This document shows, in pieces, positions 34,901 through 43,408 of a stretch of DNA of 64,000 nt. Each line of letters begins with the position of its first letter. Position 1 is the stretch's first letter. A program made the position numbers and the translations under genes. The stretch lies in contig NZ_JBHUEO010000001.1 of the NCBI RefSeq assembly GCF_042680885.1, positions 1 to 64,000 on the forward strand, in the 5' to 3' direction. The DNA is from Siminovitchia sediminis. GTDB taxonomy: Bacteria > Bacillota > Bacilli > Bacillales > Bacillaceae_C. The notes below the pieces were generated by a model that was not told the origin of the DNA, ran no database searches, and saw only the letters and a list, made by a program, of their open reading frames with translations.

Positions 34901-36778
34901 ATGGCAAAGCAACCATTTCAAGCAGAATCCAAAAGATTGCTTGATCTAATGATCAATTCTATCTATTCCAATCGCGAAATCTTTTTAAGAGAGCTGATTT
35001 CCAATGCAAGCGATGCGATCGACAAGATGTATTACAAAGCTCTTACGGATGAATCACTGACATTCAACCGTGAGGATTACTATATTAGGATCGAAGCGGA
35101 CAAAGAGAACCGCCTATTAAAAGTTATTGACACGGGGATTGGCATGACAGAGGAAGAGCTCAAAAGTAACCTTGGCGTCATTGCAAAAAGTGGTTCTTTA
35201 GTATTTAAAACTAAAAATGAAATGAAGGATGGACATGATATTATCGGCCAATTTGGTGTGGGCTTCTATTCTGCCTTCATGGTGGCGGATAAGGTCACAG
35301 TGTTAACAAAGGCGTTCGGAAGCAGCCAGGCCTATAAATGGGAATCCAGCGGTGCGGACGGATTCACCATTGAGCCGTTTGAAAAAGAAACAGTCGGAAC
35401 CGAAATTATATTGAAAATTAAAGAAAACGCCGAAGAGGAAAGCTATGATGAGTATCTGGAAGAGTATCGTTTGCATTCTATCATAAAGAAGCATTCCGAT
35501 TTCATTCGCTATCCGATCAAAATGGAAGTCACTGAAAGAAGGTTGAAAGAAGGAAGCGACGATGAATTTGAAGAGTATAAAGAAGAGCAGATCATTAATA
35601 GTATGGTTCCCATTTGGAGGAAAAACAAAAATGAATTGACTGATGAAGATTACGTAAAATTTTATCAGGAGAAGCATTACGGCTTTGACAAGCCCCTCAA
35701 ACATATCCATATCAAGGTCGATGGAACCGTCAGATATCATTCAATTTTGTTTATCCCTGAAAACATCCCATTCGACTATTATTCCAAGGAATATGAAAAA
35801 GGCTTGGAATTGTATTCCAATGGAGTATTGATCATGGAAAAATGTGCAGACCTGCTGCCAGATTATTTCAGCTTTGTCAAAGGGATGGTGGATTCTGAAG
35901 ATCTCTCCCTGAATATATCCAGGGAAATGCTTCAGCAGGACCGGCAGCTAAAGTTCATCGCCAAAAATATTCAAAATAAGATTAAGCGGGAACTGGAAAC
36001 CTTTTTAAAGAATGACAGAGAGAAATACGAATTGTTTTACAAGACTTTTGGCCGTCAGCTGAAATTTGGTGTGTATGATCATTTTGGCCAGGATAAAGAA
36101 GTTTTACAGGACTTGCTCTTATTCTACTCTTCAAAAGAAGAGAAACTGGTTACCCTGGATGAATATGTATCCAGAATGCCGGAGGACCAAAAATATATTT
36201 ATTATGCAACCGGTGAGTCAAATGACCGAATCGCCCGTATGCCTCAGACAGAACTTGTAGCCGATAAAGGGTATGAGATTTTATATTTCACAGAAGATGT
36301 GGATGAATTTGCAATTAAAATGCTGAGGGTCTATAAGGAAAAAGAATTTAAGTCAGTGGCAAGCGGCGACCTGGGAATAGACGAGGACAGCAAAAAGAAG
36401 ACCGAAGAAGAGGAGAAGGAAAACAAGGAACTGCTGAGCTATATGAAAGAAACTCTTTCGGGAAAAGTAAAGGATGTCAAAATTTCCACTCGCCTCAAAA
36501 ACTATCCGGTTTGTTTGACTGCAGATGGAGAAGTTTCTATTGAGATGGAAAAAATCCTCAGTGCCATGCCAAATAATCAGGAAGTGAAAGCAGATAAAAT
36601 TCTTGAAGTTAATCCTGACCACGAAGTCTTTCAATCATTAAAGGATGCTTTTGAACAGGATAAAGAAAAAGCCGGCCTATACACAAATCTTTTGTATCAT
36701 CAGGCCCTGCTGATTGAAGGATTGCCGATTGAAGATCCAATCGAATTTACGAATGATATATGCAAAGTGATGGTATAG
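34901..36778 (+). CDS. htpG: Molecular chaperone HtpG (Hsp90)
   Basis: A 625-residue bacterial Hsp90. The N-terminal GHKL ATPase motifs are SNASDAIDK near residue 36, DTGIGM near residue 78 and GQFGVGFYSAFM near residue 115. The middle and dimerisation domains are of normal length. The ATG at 34901 follows AAAGGGGA by seven bases. The frame starting at 34874 lacks a site. HtpG is a cytosolic, ATP-driven folding chaperone. It has its own terminator at 36787. A CIRCE or other heat-shock operator was not seen upstream. Confidence 0.96.
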   Translation: MAKQPFQAESKRLLDLMINSIYSNREIFLRELISNASDAIDKMYYKALTDESLTFNREDYYIRIEADKENRLLKVIDTGIGMTEEELKSNLGVIAKSGSLVFKTKNEMKDGHDIIGQFGVGFYSAFMVADKVTVLTKAFGSSQAYKWESSGADGFTIEPFEKETVGTEIILKIKENAEEESYDEYLEEYRLHSIIKKHSDFIRYPIKMEVTERRLKEGSDDEFEEYKEEQIINSMVPIWRKNKNELTDEDYVKFYQEKHYGFDKPLKHIHIKVDGTVRYHSILFIPENIPFDYYSKEYEKGLELYSNGVLIMEKCADLLPDYFSFVKGMVDSEDLSLNISREMLQQDRQLKFIAKNIQNKIKRELETFLKNDREKYELFYKTFGRQLKFGVYDHFGQDKEVLQDLLLFYSSKEEKLVTLDEYVSRMPEDQKYIYYATGESNDRIARMPQTELVADKGYEILYFTEDVDEFAIKMLRVYKEKEFKSVASGDLGIDEDSKKKTEEEEKENKELLSYMKETLSGKVKDVKISTRLKNYPVCLTADGEVSIEMEKILSAMPNNQEVKADKILEVNPDHEVFQSLKDAFEQDKEKAGLYTNLLYHQALLIEGLPIEDPIEFTNDICKVMV

Positions 36779-36786
36779 CCAAGGAA

Positions 36787-36821
36787 GGCTGTCCCAGTAT
36801 AGGCGGGACAGCTCTTTTTTT
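36787..36821 (+). terminator. Terminator after htpG
   Basis: GGCTGTCCC pairs with GGGACAGC, followed by a T-run. Confidence 0.85.
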
Positions 36822-36841
36822 ATATTAAAGGAGGAGAAATC

Positions 36842-37756
36842 ATGTCAAATCCATTTGAGCATTTTACCCCGGACTTTTGCGCAACAGGCACTTTTATGAG
36901 ACTGCCTTCCGAAAGAGAAAATGCAAAATTAGCTGTTTTGGGGATGCCTTTTGATACTGCGGCTTCCTACCGGGCGGGGGCCAGATTCGGCCCTCAATCC
37001 ATCAGACAGGCATCCGTTACTTTGTCACCTCATAACCATGTCCTGAATATATCTCCTTTTGAAGAAACACAGGCAATCGATATAGGGGATTTACATGTGA
37101 TCACTCAAAACATTCATAAAAGTTATGAGATCATGGAGAAAGCCATGCTGGATCTCATGAAGAACAATATCATCCCGATAGGGTTGGGAGGAGACCACTC
37201 GATTACATTGGCAAGTTTACGGGCAGCCGCAAAAGTGTATGGCCCTGTGGCACTGCTGCAGTTTGATTCTCATACAGATACATGGGATACATATATGGAA
37301 GAAAAGTATTGGCACGGCTCTCCCTTCATCCGTGCACATGAAGAAGGGCTGCTGCAACCGGATAAGGTATTTCAAATTGGCATGCGTGGATGGGATATTG
37401 ATTCAAGTCTGGAGCTGGGCTATCAGGTGATTACGCAAGAGGAGCTATTTGAGCGGGGGATTCAGGATGTCGTTAAACAGGTGAAAAGAGTGGTGGGACA
37501 AACTCCTTGTTTCTTGACATTTGATATTGATTTTGTGGATCCCGCATTTGCTCCTGGAACGGGAACCCCTGAAATCGGTGGATTCAGCAGCTATGAAACT
37601 ATTAAGCTGGTCCGGTCGTTAACCGGCATGAATTTTATCGGGTTTGATCTGGTTGAAGTGTTACCAACTTATGATCCAACCGAGATTACAGCTCTTTTGG
37701 CCGCAACGATTGTACATCAGTTTGGGAGCTTGGCAGCGTTGCAGCTCAAGCGCTAG
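36842..37756 (+). CDS. Agmatinase/ureohydrolase family protein
   Basis: A 304-residue ureohydrolase of the SpeB type. The binuclear manganese ligands are visible in GLGGDHSITL near residue 118, QFDSHTDTWD near residue 140 and TFDIDFVDPAFAPGTGTPE near residue 222. The substrate loop WHGSPF is as in agmatinases and guanidinobutyrases rather than arginases. AAAGGAGGAG precedes the ATG. It is a stand-alone gene: no speA or speE lies near, so the choice between agmatine and another guanidino compound is open. Confidence 0.88.
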   Translation: MSNPFEHFTPDFCATGTFMRLPSERENAKLAVLGMPFDTAASYRAGARFGPQSIRQASVTLSPHNHVLNISPFEETQAIDIGDLHVITQNIHKSYEIMEKAMLDLMKNNIIPIGLGGDHSITLASLRAAAKVYGPVALLQFDSHTDTWDTYMEEKYWHGSPFIRAHEEGLLQPDKVFQIGMRGWDIDSSLELGYQVITQEELFERGIQDVVKQVKRVVGQTPCFLTFDIDFVDPAFAPGTGTPEIGGFSSYETIKLVRSLTGMNFIGFDLVEVLPTYDPTEITALLAATIVHQFGSLAALQLKR

Positions 37757-37759
37757 GAA

Positions 37760-37801
37760 GGCCGCTCTATCCGGTAGTTCTTCCGGTAAGGAGCGGCTTT
37801 T
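37760..37801 (+). terminator. Terminator after the ureohydrolase
   Basis: GCCGCTC pairs with GAGCGGC, with an inner CCGG/CCGG arm and a short T-run. Confidence 0.7.
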
Positions 37802-37901
37802 GATTATGCATTCTTTGTCAGTAAAGGTAGGAAGCCTTCGCAAGCATCCATTCTGTCTGTTAATATATAATTAGAATTGTACCAAAAAGGAGGTTATTTA
37901 A

Positions 37902-38534
37902 ATGATTACGGATATGAAATTAATTTCCGAAAAGCTTCCGGATCTTTTTGCTGATTCGGTGGATATAGAAGATAAAATTGAAAAGTCTGAGTACTTTATG
38001 GAGGGAATCAGGCATTTAATAGAGATTTGCGGGGATCATCCGGACCGTGAAGGATTGGAAGAGACACCTTACCGGGTGTTAAAAGCATTCCTGGAGTATA
38101 CAGAAGGATATAAGGAAAACCCTGCTGAACATTTGGAAAAAACTTTTCACGTTCAGCACAAAGAGCTGGTTTTGGTAAAGGATATCGAATTTTATTCCAT
38201 GTGTGAACATCATTTTGCCCCATTTTTTGGTGTTGCTCATGTAGGGTATTTGCCGGGGACCAAAATAACTGGTTTATCGAAAATTGGACGGATGGTGGAA
38301 GGGTATGCCAAGCGATTTCAAGTACAGGAAAGGCTGACGAATGAAATTGCTGACGCCATTGAAGGGGTATTGGAACCACAGGGAACAATGGTTGTCGTCG
38401 AGGCAAAACATATGTGCATGTGCGGAAGAGGAATCAAAAAATCCAGCTCTTCAACGACCACAACGGCTGTCAGAGGGGTGTATGAGGAGAGGTCAGATAC
38501 TCGCATGGAGTTTTTATCCCTGATCAATCGATAG
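37902..38534 (+). CDS. folE: GTP cyclohydrolase I
   Basis: A 210-residue GTP cyclohydrolase I, which converts GTP to dihydroneopterin triphosphate, the first step to folate and pterins. Zinc-binding and catalytic residues lie in SMCEHHFAPFFGVAHVGY, and the second zinc cysteine in KHMCMCGRGI. TKITGLSKIGRMVEGYAKRF is the family signature. The N-terminus is about 20 residues longer than in Bacillus FolE/MtrA. GGAGG eight bases before ATG fixes the start. An SDR gene follows after 31 bases, which suggests joint pterin metabolism. Confidence 0.94.
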   Translation: MITDMKLISEKLPDLFADSVDIEDKIEKSEYFMEGIRHLIEICGDHPDREGLEETPYRVLKAFLEYTEGYKENPAEHLEKTFHVQHKELVLVKDIEFYSMCEHHFAPFFGVAHVGYLPGTKITGLSKIGRMVEGYAKRFQVQERLTNEIADAIEGVLEPQGTMVVVEAKHMCMCGRGIKKSSSSTTTTAVRGVYEERSDTRMEFLSLINR

Positions 38535-38565
38535 CAGTGGAATGCGTGAAAGGGTGATAAATGAG

Positions 38566-39330
38566 ATGAGGAGACATGCATTAATCACGGCAGGATCAAA
38601 GGGTATCGGAAAAAAAGTAACAGAGGCATTCCTGCAACGAGGCTGTTCGGTTACAGTGAACTATCATACAGATCAAGAACGGGTGCAAGAGCTGTTAAAA
38701 GAGTGGGGACCTTATAGGGAACAACTGCAGTTTGTCCAGGGTGATGTAACTAAGAAAAAAGATATTGTGAACATGGTGAGTCAGGCCGTTGAAAGATTCG
38801 GAAGAATAGATTATTTGATTAATAATGCAGGTCCTTATATTTTTGAGCGAAAAAAATTAATGGATTACGATGATGACGAATGGTACGAGATGATAGACGG
38901 TAATTTAAATGCAGTCTACCATTTCTTGAAGCATACGATTCCGGTGATGAGGAAACAGAAGTTTGGAAGGATTATCACCTATGGATTTCAGGACGCTGAG
39001 CATTCGCCAGGCTGGAAATATCGTTCCGGTTTCAGCGCCGCCAAAGTAGGGCTTGTTTCTTTGACAAGAACGATTGCTTTGGAAGAAGCAGAACATGGCA
39101 TTACGGCTAATATGGTCTGCCCCGGAGATATCGTAGGGGCAATGAAGGAAGCGGGCATTCATCAAGCAAGAGAAGTAAAAGACGAAGAAACTCCCATTGG
39201 CCGTTCGGGTACTGGTGAGGATATAGCAAGGTTGATTTCCTTTCTTTGTGATACAGATTCTGACTTGATTACAGGGAGCGTCATTTCTGCATCTGGCGGA
39301 ATTAACGTTGTCAATAAGTATCCTAAGTAA
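38566..39330 (+). CDS. SDR-fold protein lacking the canonical catalytic Tyr
   Basis: A 254-residue SDR-family protein with a normal N-terminal dinucleotide site (TAGSKGIGKK near residue 8) and NNAGPY near 86. The active-site lysine (K160) is in GFSAAK, so the position four residues before it is F156 where the family has tyrosine. The catalytic serine position is also not serine (TYGFQDAEH). Y152 is nearby. The ATG at 38566 follows AGGGTGA by eight bases. The context after folE suggests a pterin reductase such as FolM, but the residue changes make classical chemistry doubtful. Confidence 0.82.
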   Translation: MRRHALITAGSKGIGKKVTEAFLQRGCSVTVNYHTDQERVQELLKEWGPYREQLQFVQGDVTKKKDIVNMVSQAVERFGRIDYLINNAGPYIFERKKLMDYDDDEWYEMIDGNLNAVYHFLKHTIPVMRKQKFGRIITYGFQDAEHSPGWKYRSGFSAAKVGLVSLTRTIALEEAEHGITANMVCPGDIVGAMKEAGIHQAREVKDEETPIGRSGTGEDIARLISFLCDTDSDLITGSVISASGGINVVNKYPK

Positions 39331-39379
39331 TGAAGGTTTGCTGTCTTTACCCGGGAAATATTAGTGAAACTTGTCGAAA

Positions 39380-39418
39380 ATAAATCAGGTGAAGAAATTT
39401 TTCTTTACCTGATTTATG
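39380..39418. terminator. Bidirectional terminator between the SDR and 3D-protein genes
   Basis: ATAAATCAGGT pairs with ACCTGATTTAT, with GAAGAAA/TTTCTTT inside. It lies between converging genes. Confidence 0.75.
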
Positions 39419-39448
39419 GATCAAAGGCTTGGGATCACCCGGGCCCAT

Positions 39449-40033
39449 TTATTGATAGACCTTAATTTTTACCGTTCGGACGCCCCAATTGAGGGCTTTC
39501 TTTTTTGTAGGCATGTGTAAATCGATTCGATTTTTCTTAATCGCTCCGCCTGTATCGCCCGCAATGGCCATACCATATCCCTCTACATATACTTTTGATC
39601 CAAGCGGAATTTGTTTTGGATCCACAGAAATGACCTTAGCATTACGGTTCTTCTTTAAGTTAATACCTGTTGCGGTGATACCGCTGCATCCCTTGCAGTC
39701 GGCTGTATAGGCAGTAGCCTTGACGGTCATCGTTTTATATGAGGCTTTTTTCTTGGCTGGAGCCTTTTTTGCCGGTGTTTTTTTCACGGCATTCTTCGTT
39801 GCATTCTTCGCTGCAGGCTTTGTTACCTTTAAGACTTGGTTGGGCTTAATCAAATTGCTTTTTAATCCGTTCCAGCTTTTAATTTGATTCACTGTTACTT
39901 TATGTTTTGTTGCAATTTTATAGAGTGTATCGCCTTTTTGAACTTTATAAGTCGTACTGGCAGCAGAAGATGCTCCAGCAAATCCAAAGATTAATAGAGT
40001 AACGGTAATGGCAGATATGATGAGTTTTTTCAA
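39449..40033 (-). CDS. Secreted LysM and 3D-domain cell wall protein (YocH-like)
   Basis: A 194-residue secreted protein. It has a signal peptide (LIISAITVTLLIFGFAGASS), one LysM peptidoglycan-binding repeat (about 27-72; YKVQKGDTLYKIATKHKVTV), a Lys/Ala-rich linker (about 75-98) and a C-terminal 3D domain (about 103-194) with AYTADCKGC, IPLGSKVYVEGYG and the three-aspartate signature in AGDTGGAIKKNRIDLH. It resembles Bacillus YocH, a putative muropeptidase whose 3D domain is like that of lytic transglycosylases. AGGAGC-type site before the ATG. Confidence 0.9.
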   Translation of the reverse strand: MKKLIISAITVTLLIFGFAGASSAASTTYKVQKGDTLYKIATKHKVTVNQIKSWNGLKSNLIKPNQVLKVTKPAAKNATKNAVKKTPAKKAPAKKKASYKTMTVKATAYTADCKGCSGITATGINLKKNRNAKVISVDPKQIPLGSKVYVEGYGMAIAGDTGGAIKKNRIDLHMPTKKKALNWGVRTVKIKVYQ

Positions 40034-40339
40034 TGTAGAGGCTCCTTTTGTCTATTTAGTTAAGGATAAGTTTACCAATTTAATATGACAGGATTATTTC
40101 AGAATGGCTCTATTTTCATTACATAATTCTAACAATCTCTTGTTGCTTAATAGGAAGCCCAATAACGGATTGACAAATAGAAAAGCGGTCGTTGACAGGT
40201 ACAAATAATATATTGGCTGATACCGGGGAGTTAAAGTTCAAAGATGTGGCAGAAAGCTCCTCATTGACAATCGTGAAAGAAATAGGGGCGTATCCATAGA
40301 AAGTTTTGAGAGTGGTAAATAAAGGCTTGTCACATACTA
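40034..40339. other. Gene-free stretch before the glycine riboswitch
   Basis: AT-rich upstream region of the minus-strand YocH-like gene. A minus-strand frame (40119-40379) exists, but its start runs over the promoter of the riboswitch, so I do not call it. Confidence 0.4.
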
Positions 40340-40369
40340 TTGACCTCATGCTGTTTGTGTTGGTAAAAT
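40340..40369 (+). promoter_or_regulatory. Sigma-A promoter of the riboswitch operon
   Basis: TTGACC at 40340-40345 and TAAAAT at 40364-40369 are separated by 18 bases. Transcription would start near 40376, about 50 bases before the aptamer. Confidence 0.6.
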
Positions 40370-40423
40370 AACGTAGCATAAAAAAATAAGCGATGAGGGT
40401 TATGGGTCACACTATAACAGGAG

Positions 40424-40557
40424 CAGCTTCTGGAGAGACTGCATGTATGCGGCGCCGAAGGATTCACAATCTCAGGCAAAAGGACAGAAGAGTAACTGAC
40501 AACCATTGTTTGTTATTCTACTATTCTTGAGATTGGAGCAGATCCAATCTTTTTTTG
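40424..40557 (+). ncRNA. Glycine riboswitch (single aptamer) with terminator
   Basis: The conserved glycine aptamer core is plain: GGAGAGA at 40432-40438, GCGCCGAAGG at 40452-40461 and CTCAGGCAAAAGGACAG at 40471-40487. Closing helix P1 is CTTCT (40427-40431) with AGAAG (40486-40490). Only one aptamer is seen. A terminator follows: AGATTGGA (40530-40537) with TCCAATCT (40543-40550) and six T. CAATCTCA (40467-40474), which includes the aptamer strand, is complementary to TGAGATTG (40528-40535), the left arm of the terminator. This implies two exclusive folds. It controls the ACT and DUF711 genes. Confidence 0.9.
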
Positions 40558-40584
40558 TATGTAAATTAGAGAGGTGACAGGTAA

Positions 40585-40860
40585 ATGGAAAAGAGACGGG
40601 CGGTAGTTAGCGTAGTGGGAAAAGACCAGGTTGGTATTATAGCAAGTGTCACGCAAGTGCTTGCTGAAAACCAGGTAAATGTGCTGGATATCAGCCAAAC
40701 AATTTTGCAGGAATTTTTCACCATGATGATGGTGGTCGATATCACTGAAATTGAGAATCTCGATTCACTGCAAAAGCAGTTTGATGAGCTCGGGGAGAAA
40801 ATAGGCCAGAAAATTAACATTCAGCGGGAAGAAATATTTCAATCCATGCACCGGATATAA
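40585..40860 (+). CDS. ACT domain protein (UPF0237)
   Basis: A 91-residue protein made of one ACT domain (AVVSVVGKDQVGIIASVTQVLAEN near the start, then VNVLDISQTILQEFFTMMM). ACT domains bind amino acids and act as regulators. This UPF0237 type is commonly found in front of DUF711 genes. GAGGTGA six bases before the ATG. The DUF711 gene starts 14 bases after the stop. The riboswitch upstream suggests the pair responds to glycine. Confidence 0.9.
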   Translation: MEKRRAVVSVVGKDQVGIIASVTQVLAENQVNVLDISQTILQEFFTMMMVVDITEIENLDSLQKQFDELGEKIGQKINIQREEIFQSMHRI

Positions 40861-40874
40861 AAGGGGATTTGGAC

Positions 40875-42236
40875 ATGAATATAGAATTAACTGAAATGAT
40901 GGAAACAATCAGGATGGTGCAGATGGAAAATTTGGACATCCGTACGGTTACCATGGGGATTAGCCTATCCGACTGTGCCGATTCTGATTTCGAAAAGATG
41001 AACAAGCGTGTGTATGAAAAAATTACCTCCTATGCCGGGAATTTAAAAACTGCAGCAGAGGAAGTGGAAAAGGAATACGGCATCCCAATTGTAAACAAGC
41101 GGATATCTGTAACGCCGGTTGCAGAAATTTTGGGAAATGCCACAAAAGAGCAGGCGGTTGAACTGGCTAAAACGCTGGATCGGGCCGCAAAAACACTGGG
41201 TGTTGACTTTATCGGCGGATATTCCGCCCTGGTTCATAAAGGTATTACAAAAGGCGAACAAACGCTGTTGGATGCTCTTCCTGAGGCGCTGAGCGTGACA
41301 GAGCGGGTCTGCTCATCCATTTCTGTGGCTACGACTAGAACAGGGATCAATATGGATGCAGTCCGCCTGATGGGGGAGATTATTAAAGAAACTGCTGAAA
41401 GAACGAAGGATCAGGACGGACTGGGTTGCGCGAAGCTTGTCGTATTCAGCAATCCTGTGGAAGACAATCCATTTATGGCAGGTGCTTTTCATGGAACGGG
41501 TGAGGGTGAAGCTGTTCTGAACGTGGGTGTCAGCGGGCCTGGCGTCGTTTTGAATGCTTTAAGGCGCCATCCGGATGCTGATCTTGGGCAGGTAGCCGAT
41601 GTCATTAAGAAGACAGTCTTTAAAATTACACGTGCCGGCGAACTGATCGGACGGGTTGTAGCCGAGCGCTTAGGTGTTCCATTTGGAATCATGGACCTCT
41701 CCTTGGCTCCGACAAATGCTACAAACGACAGCGTTGCAGAAATTTTAGAAGAAATCGGCCTGGAGCGCGTTGGAACGCATGGCACGATTGCAGCTCTTGC
41801 TTTAATGAATGATGCAGTGAAAAAAGGCGGCGCTATGGCGAGCTCCTATGTAGGCGGCCTGAGCGGAGCATTTATTCCTGTGAGTGAAGATGAGGGCATG
41901 ATCCGTGGAATTATGGATGGCGCGCTTACCTTCTCAAAACTCGAAGCCATGACCTGCGTCTGCTCGGTAGGTCTTGATATGATTGCCTTGTCAGGGGAGG
42001 CATCTGCGGAAACCCTGGCGGCCATCATAGCGGATGAAGCGGCCATCGGCATGATCAACAAAAAGACGACGGCTGTCCGTGTGATTCCGGTTCCAGGAAA
42101 AAAAGAAGGAGATATCGTTGAATTCGGCGGACTGCTTGGGCGAGCGCCGGTAATGGGGGTCAACGCCTTCAGCTCTGAAAAACTGATCCGCCGCGGCGGG
42201 CGCATTCCTGCACCGCTCCAATCCTTGATCAACTAA
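40875..42236 (+). CDS. DUF711/UPF0210 family protein
   Basis: A 453-residue protein of the UPF0210 (DUF711) family, related in fold to glycyl-radical (PFL-like) barrels but of unknown activity. Signatures include GISLSDCADSDFEKMNKRVY, FIGGYSALVHKG, ERVCSSISVATTRTGINMDA and FGGLLGRAPVMGVN. The ATG at 40875 follows AAGGGGA by seven bases. The TTG at 40869 overlaps the spacer. It is coupled to the ACT gene and controlled by the glycine riboswitch. A hairpin ends the operon at 42242. Confidence 0.9.
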   Translation: MNIELTEMMETIRMVQMENLDIRTVTMGISLSDCADSDFEKMNKRVYEKITSYAGNLKTAAEEVEKEYGIPIVNKRISVTPVAEILGNATKEQAVELAKTLDRAAKTLGVDFIGGYSALVHKGITKGEQTLLDALPEALSVTERVCSSISVATTRTGINMDAVRLMGEIIKETAERTKDQDGLGCAKLVVFSNPVEDNPFMAGAFHGTGEGEAVLNVGVSGPGVVLNALRRHPDADLGQVADVIKKTVFKITRAGELIGRVVAERLGVPFGIMDLSLAPTNATNDSVAEILEEIGLERVGTHGTIAALALMNDAVKKGGAMASSYVGGLSGAFIPVSEDEGMIRGIMDGALTFSKLEAMTCVCSVGLDMIALSGEASAETLAAIIADEAAIGMINKKTTAVRVIPVPGKKEGDIVEFGGLLGRAPVMGVNAFSSEKLIRRGGRIPAPLQSLIN

Positions 42237-42241
42237 AGGAA

Positions 42242-42274
42242 CCCCTTCGGCAGCTGTTGCCGGAGGGATTTTTG
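42242..42274 (+). terminator. Terminator after the DUF711 gene
   Basis: CCCTTCGGCAGC pairs with TGCCGGAGGG, followed by ATTTTT. Confidence 0.75.
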
Positions 42275-42587
42275 GTGTGAAACCGGAAACGCGGTGATTC
42301 ATTCATCCGGACAGGAGACCGTTATCTCCTAAAACGGCTGATCCTCTTTTATAACAGCTTCCCACTCTCTTATAACGATTGCCATCATCTCCCTTCCTTA
42401 CCTATCATCGATCTCATTCCTTTATAGTCATCCACTCACGTCTCGTGAATTACTTACTTCCCAGGTTATAAATGGTATCAACGCTTCTCAAAGCAGTCTG
42501 TGCTTTGTCATATAATTGATCATTTTCATGCGAATTTTTATAGGAGCCATCCATTACAATATAAGTACATCTGAAAAGGAGGCGCAT
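42275..42587. other. Gene-free stretch before psiE
   Basis: About 310 bases. Nothing recognised apart from the ribosome site of the next gene. Confidence 0.5.
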
Positions 42588-43028
42588 ATGGTTAGGCATA
42601 GAAAAGATATGACGTTGGTGCAACTGGTTCCAAGAGTGCTTCAAATGGTTCTCAATCTTTCTCTCGTTTTCCTGGCGATTATCTTATCCACATTACTTGT
42701 TCAGGAACTGATCATTTTTGGAAAAATGCTTTTTGAAGCAAAATCACTTGATCATCAACTGTTCTTGGCAAACATCCTGCTCTTCTTTTTATATTTTGAG
42801 TTTATTACAATGATTGTGAAGTATTTTAAGGAAGATTACCATTTTCCCCTCAGGTATTTCCTGTACATCGGAATTACCGCCATGATCCGGCTGATTATCG
42901 TTGATCATGATCATCCGCTCAACACATTGTTTTATTCGCTGGTGATCCTTATTTTAATCATTGGGTACTTCATTATGAACTTAACACCGCGTGAAAGACC
43001 TGAAAGCCGCTGGTTTTTTAATAAATAA
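42588..43028 (+). CDS. psiE: PsiE family membrane protein
   Basis: A 146-residue protein with four hydrophobic helices (VLQMVLNLSLVFLAIILSTL; LFLANILLFFLYFEFITMIV; YFLYIGITAMIRLIIV; LFYSLVILILIIGYFIM), typical of the PsiE (phosphate-starvation-inducible) family. EFITMIVKYFKEDYHFPLRY is the family core. The role is unknown beyond phosphate-starvation induction in Escherichia coli. The ATG at 42588 follows AAAGGAGG by five bases. The longer frame has no site. Confidence 0.85.
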   Translation: MVRHRKDMTLVQLVPRVLQMVLNLSLVFLAIILSTLLVQELIIFGKMLFEAKSLDHQLFLANILLFFLYFEFITMIVKYFKEDYHFPLRYFLYIGITAMIRLIIVDHDHPLNTLFYSLVILILIIGYFIMNLTPRERPESRWFFNK

Positions 43029-43154
43029 AGGCACAAAATGCAAGTCTCCAAATAAAAAAAACAACCGATTGACTGATTCTTACCGCTGCCTGTCCGCCAT
43101 CCCACGAAAATAATAAAACCGTGACAAAACGAGATTCTTTGCTTGCAACATATC

Positions 43155-43331
43155 TCATGATCGGACCGCATCTTTATCAGGGTCCCCGTAATTTTCCCCT
43201 AATGGAATTTCATGCTGGTTCTCTGCATCATTTGCAGTAAGCTGCTCAGGTGTCATTCGGTCTCTGACGGTTTGAACCATTGGTGTATTCAATGGCAGGG
43301 ATGGCCTTCGCCAGATTCCATGTGATCTCAT
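43155..43331 (-). CDS. Possible 58-residue small protein
   Basis: A minus-strand frame of 58 codons from ATG 43331 to TGA 43155, beginning MRSHGIWRRPSLPLNTPMVQ and ending ENYGDPDKDAVRS. Its composition looks like a real protein, with a basic N-terminus and an acidic C-terminus (TPEQLTANDAENQHEIPLGE). The start overlaps the stop of an upstream 26-codon frame (ATGA), which would couple translation. No clear ribosome site of its own. I do not recognise the family. It may be a small sporulation protein. Confidence 0.4.
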   Translation of the reverse strand: MRSHGIWRRPSLPLNTPMVQTVRDRMTPEQLTANDAENQHEIPLGENYGDPDKDAVRS

Positions 43332-43408
43332 TCCTCATTCAGCTTCCCATCATGACCTTTGCAGCAGTAAGGCAGCCCCCGCCTGTTATCGCTCTCTTCC
43401 TTGATCAT
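43328..43408 (-). CDS. Possible 26-residue upstream peptide
   Basis: A frame of 26 codons (MIKEESDNRRGLPYCCKGHD and so on) ends in TGA overlapping the start of the 58-codon frame. No ribosome site is visible. Another frame just upstream (ACIPGTWPFKLEALSAIHDQ) also has coding character. The region may therefore be a decayed gene rather than separate peptides. Confidence 0.22.
   Translation of the reverse strand: MIKEESDNRRGLPYCCKGHDGKLNEE

Noticed and set aside
35303..35740. Long minus-strand frame inside htpG
   Set aside because: Antisense shadow of a highly biased coding sequence.
40119..40379. Minus-strand frame of 86 codons before the glycine riboswitch
   Set aside because: No ribosome site, and its 5' part covers the -35/-10 of the riboswitch promoter. 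The composition is not convincing.
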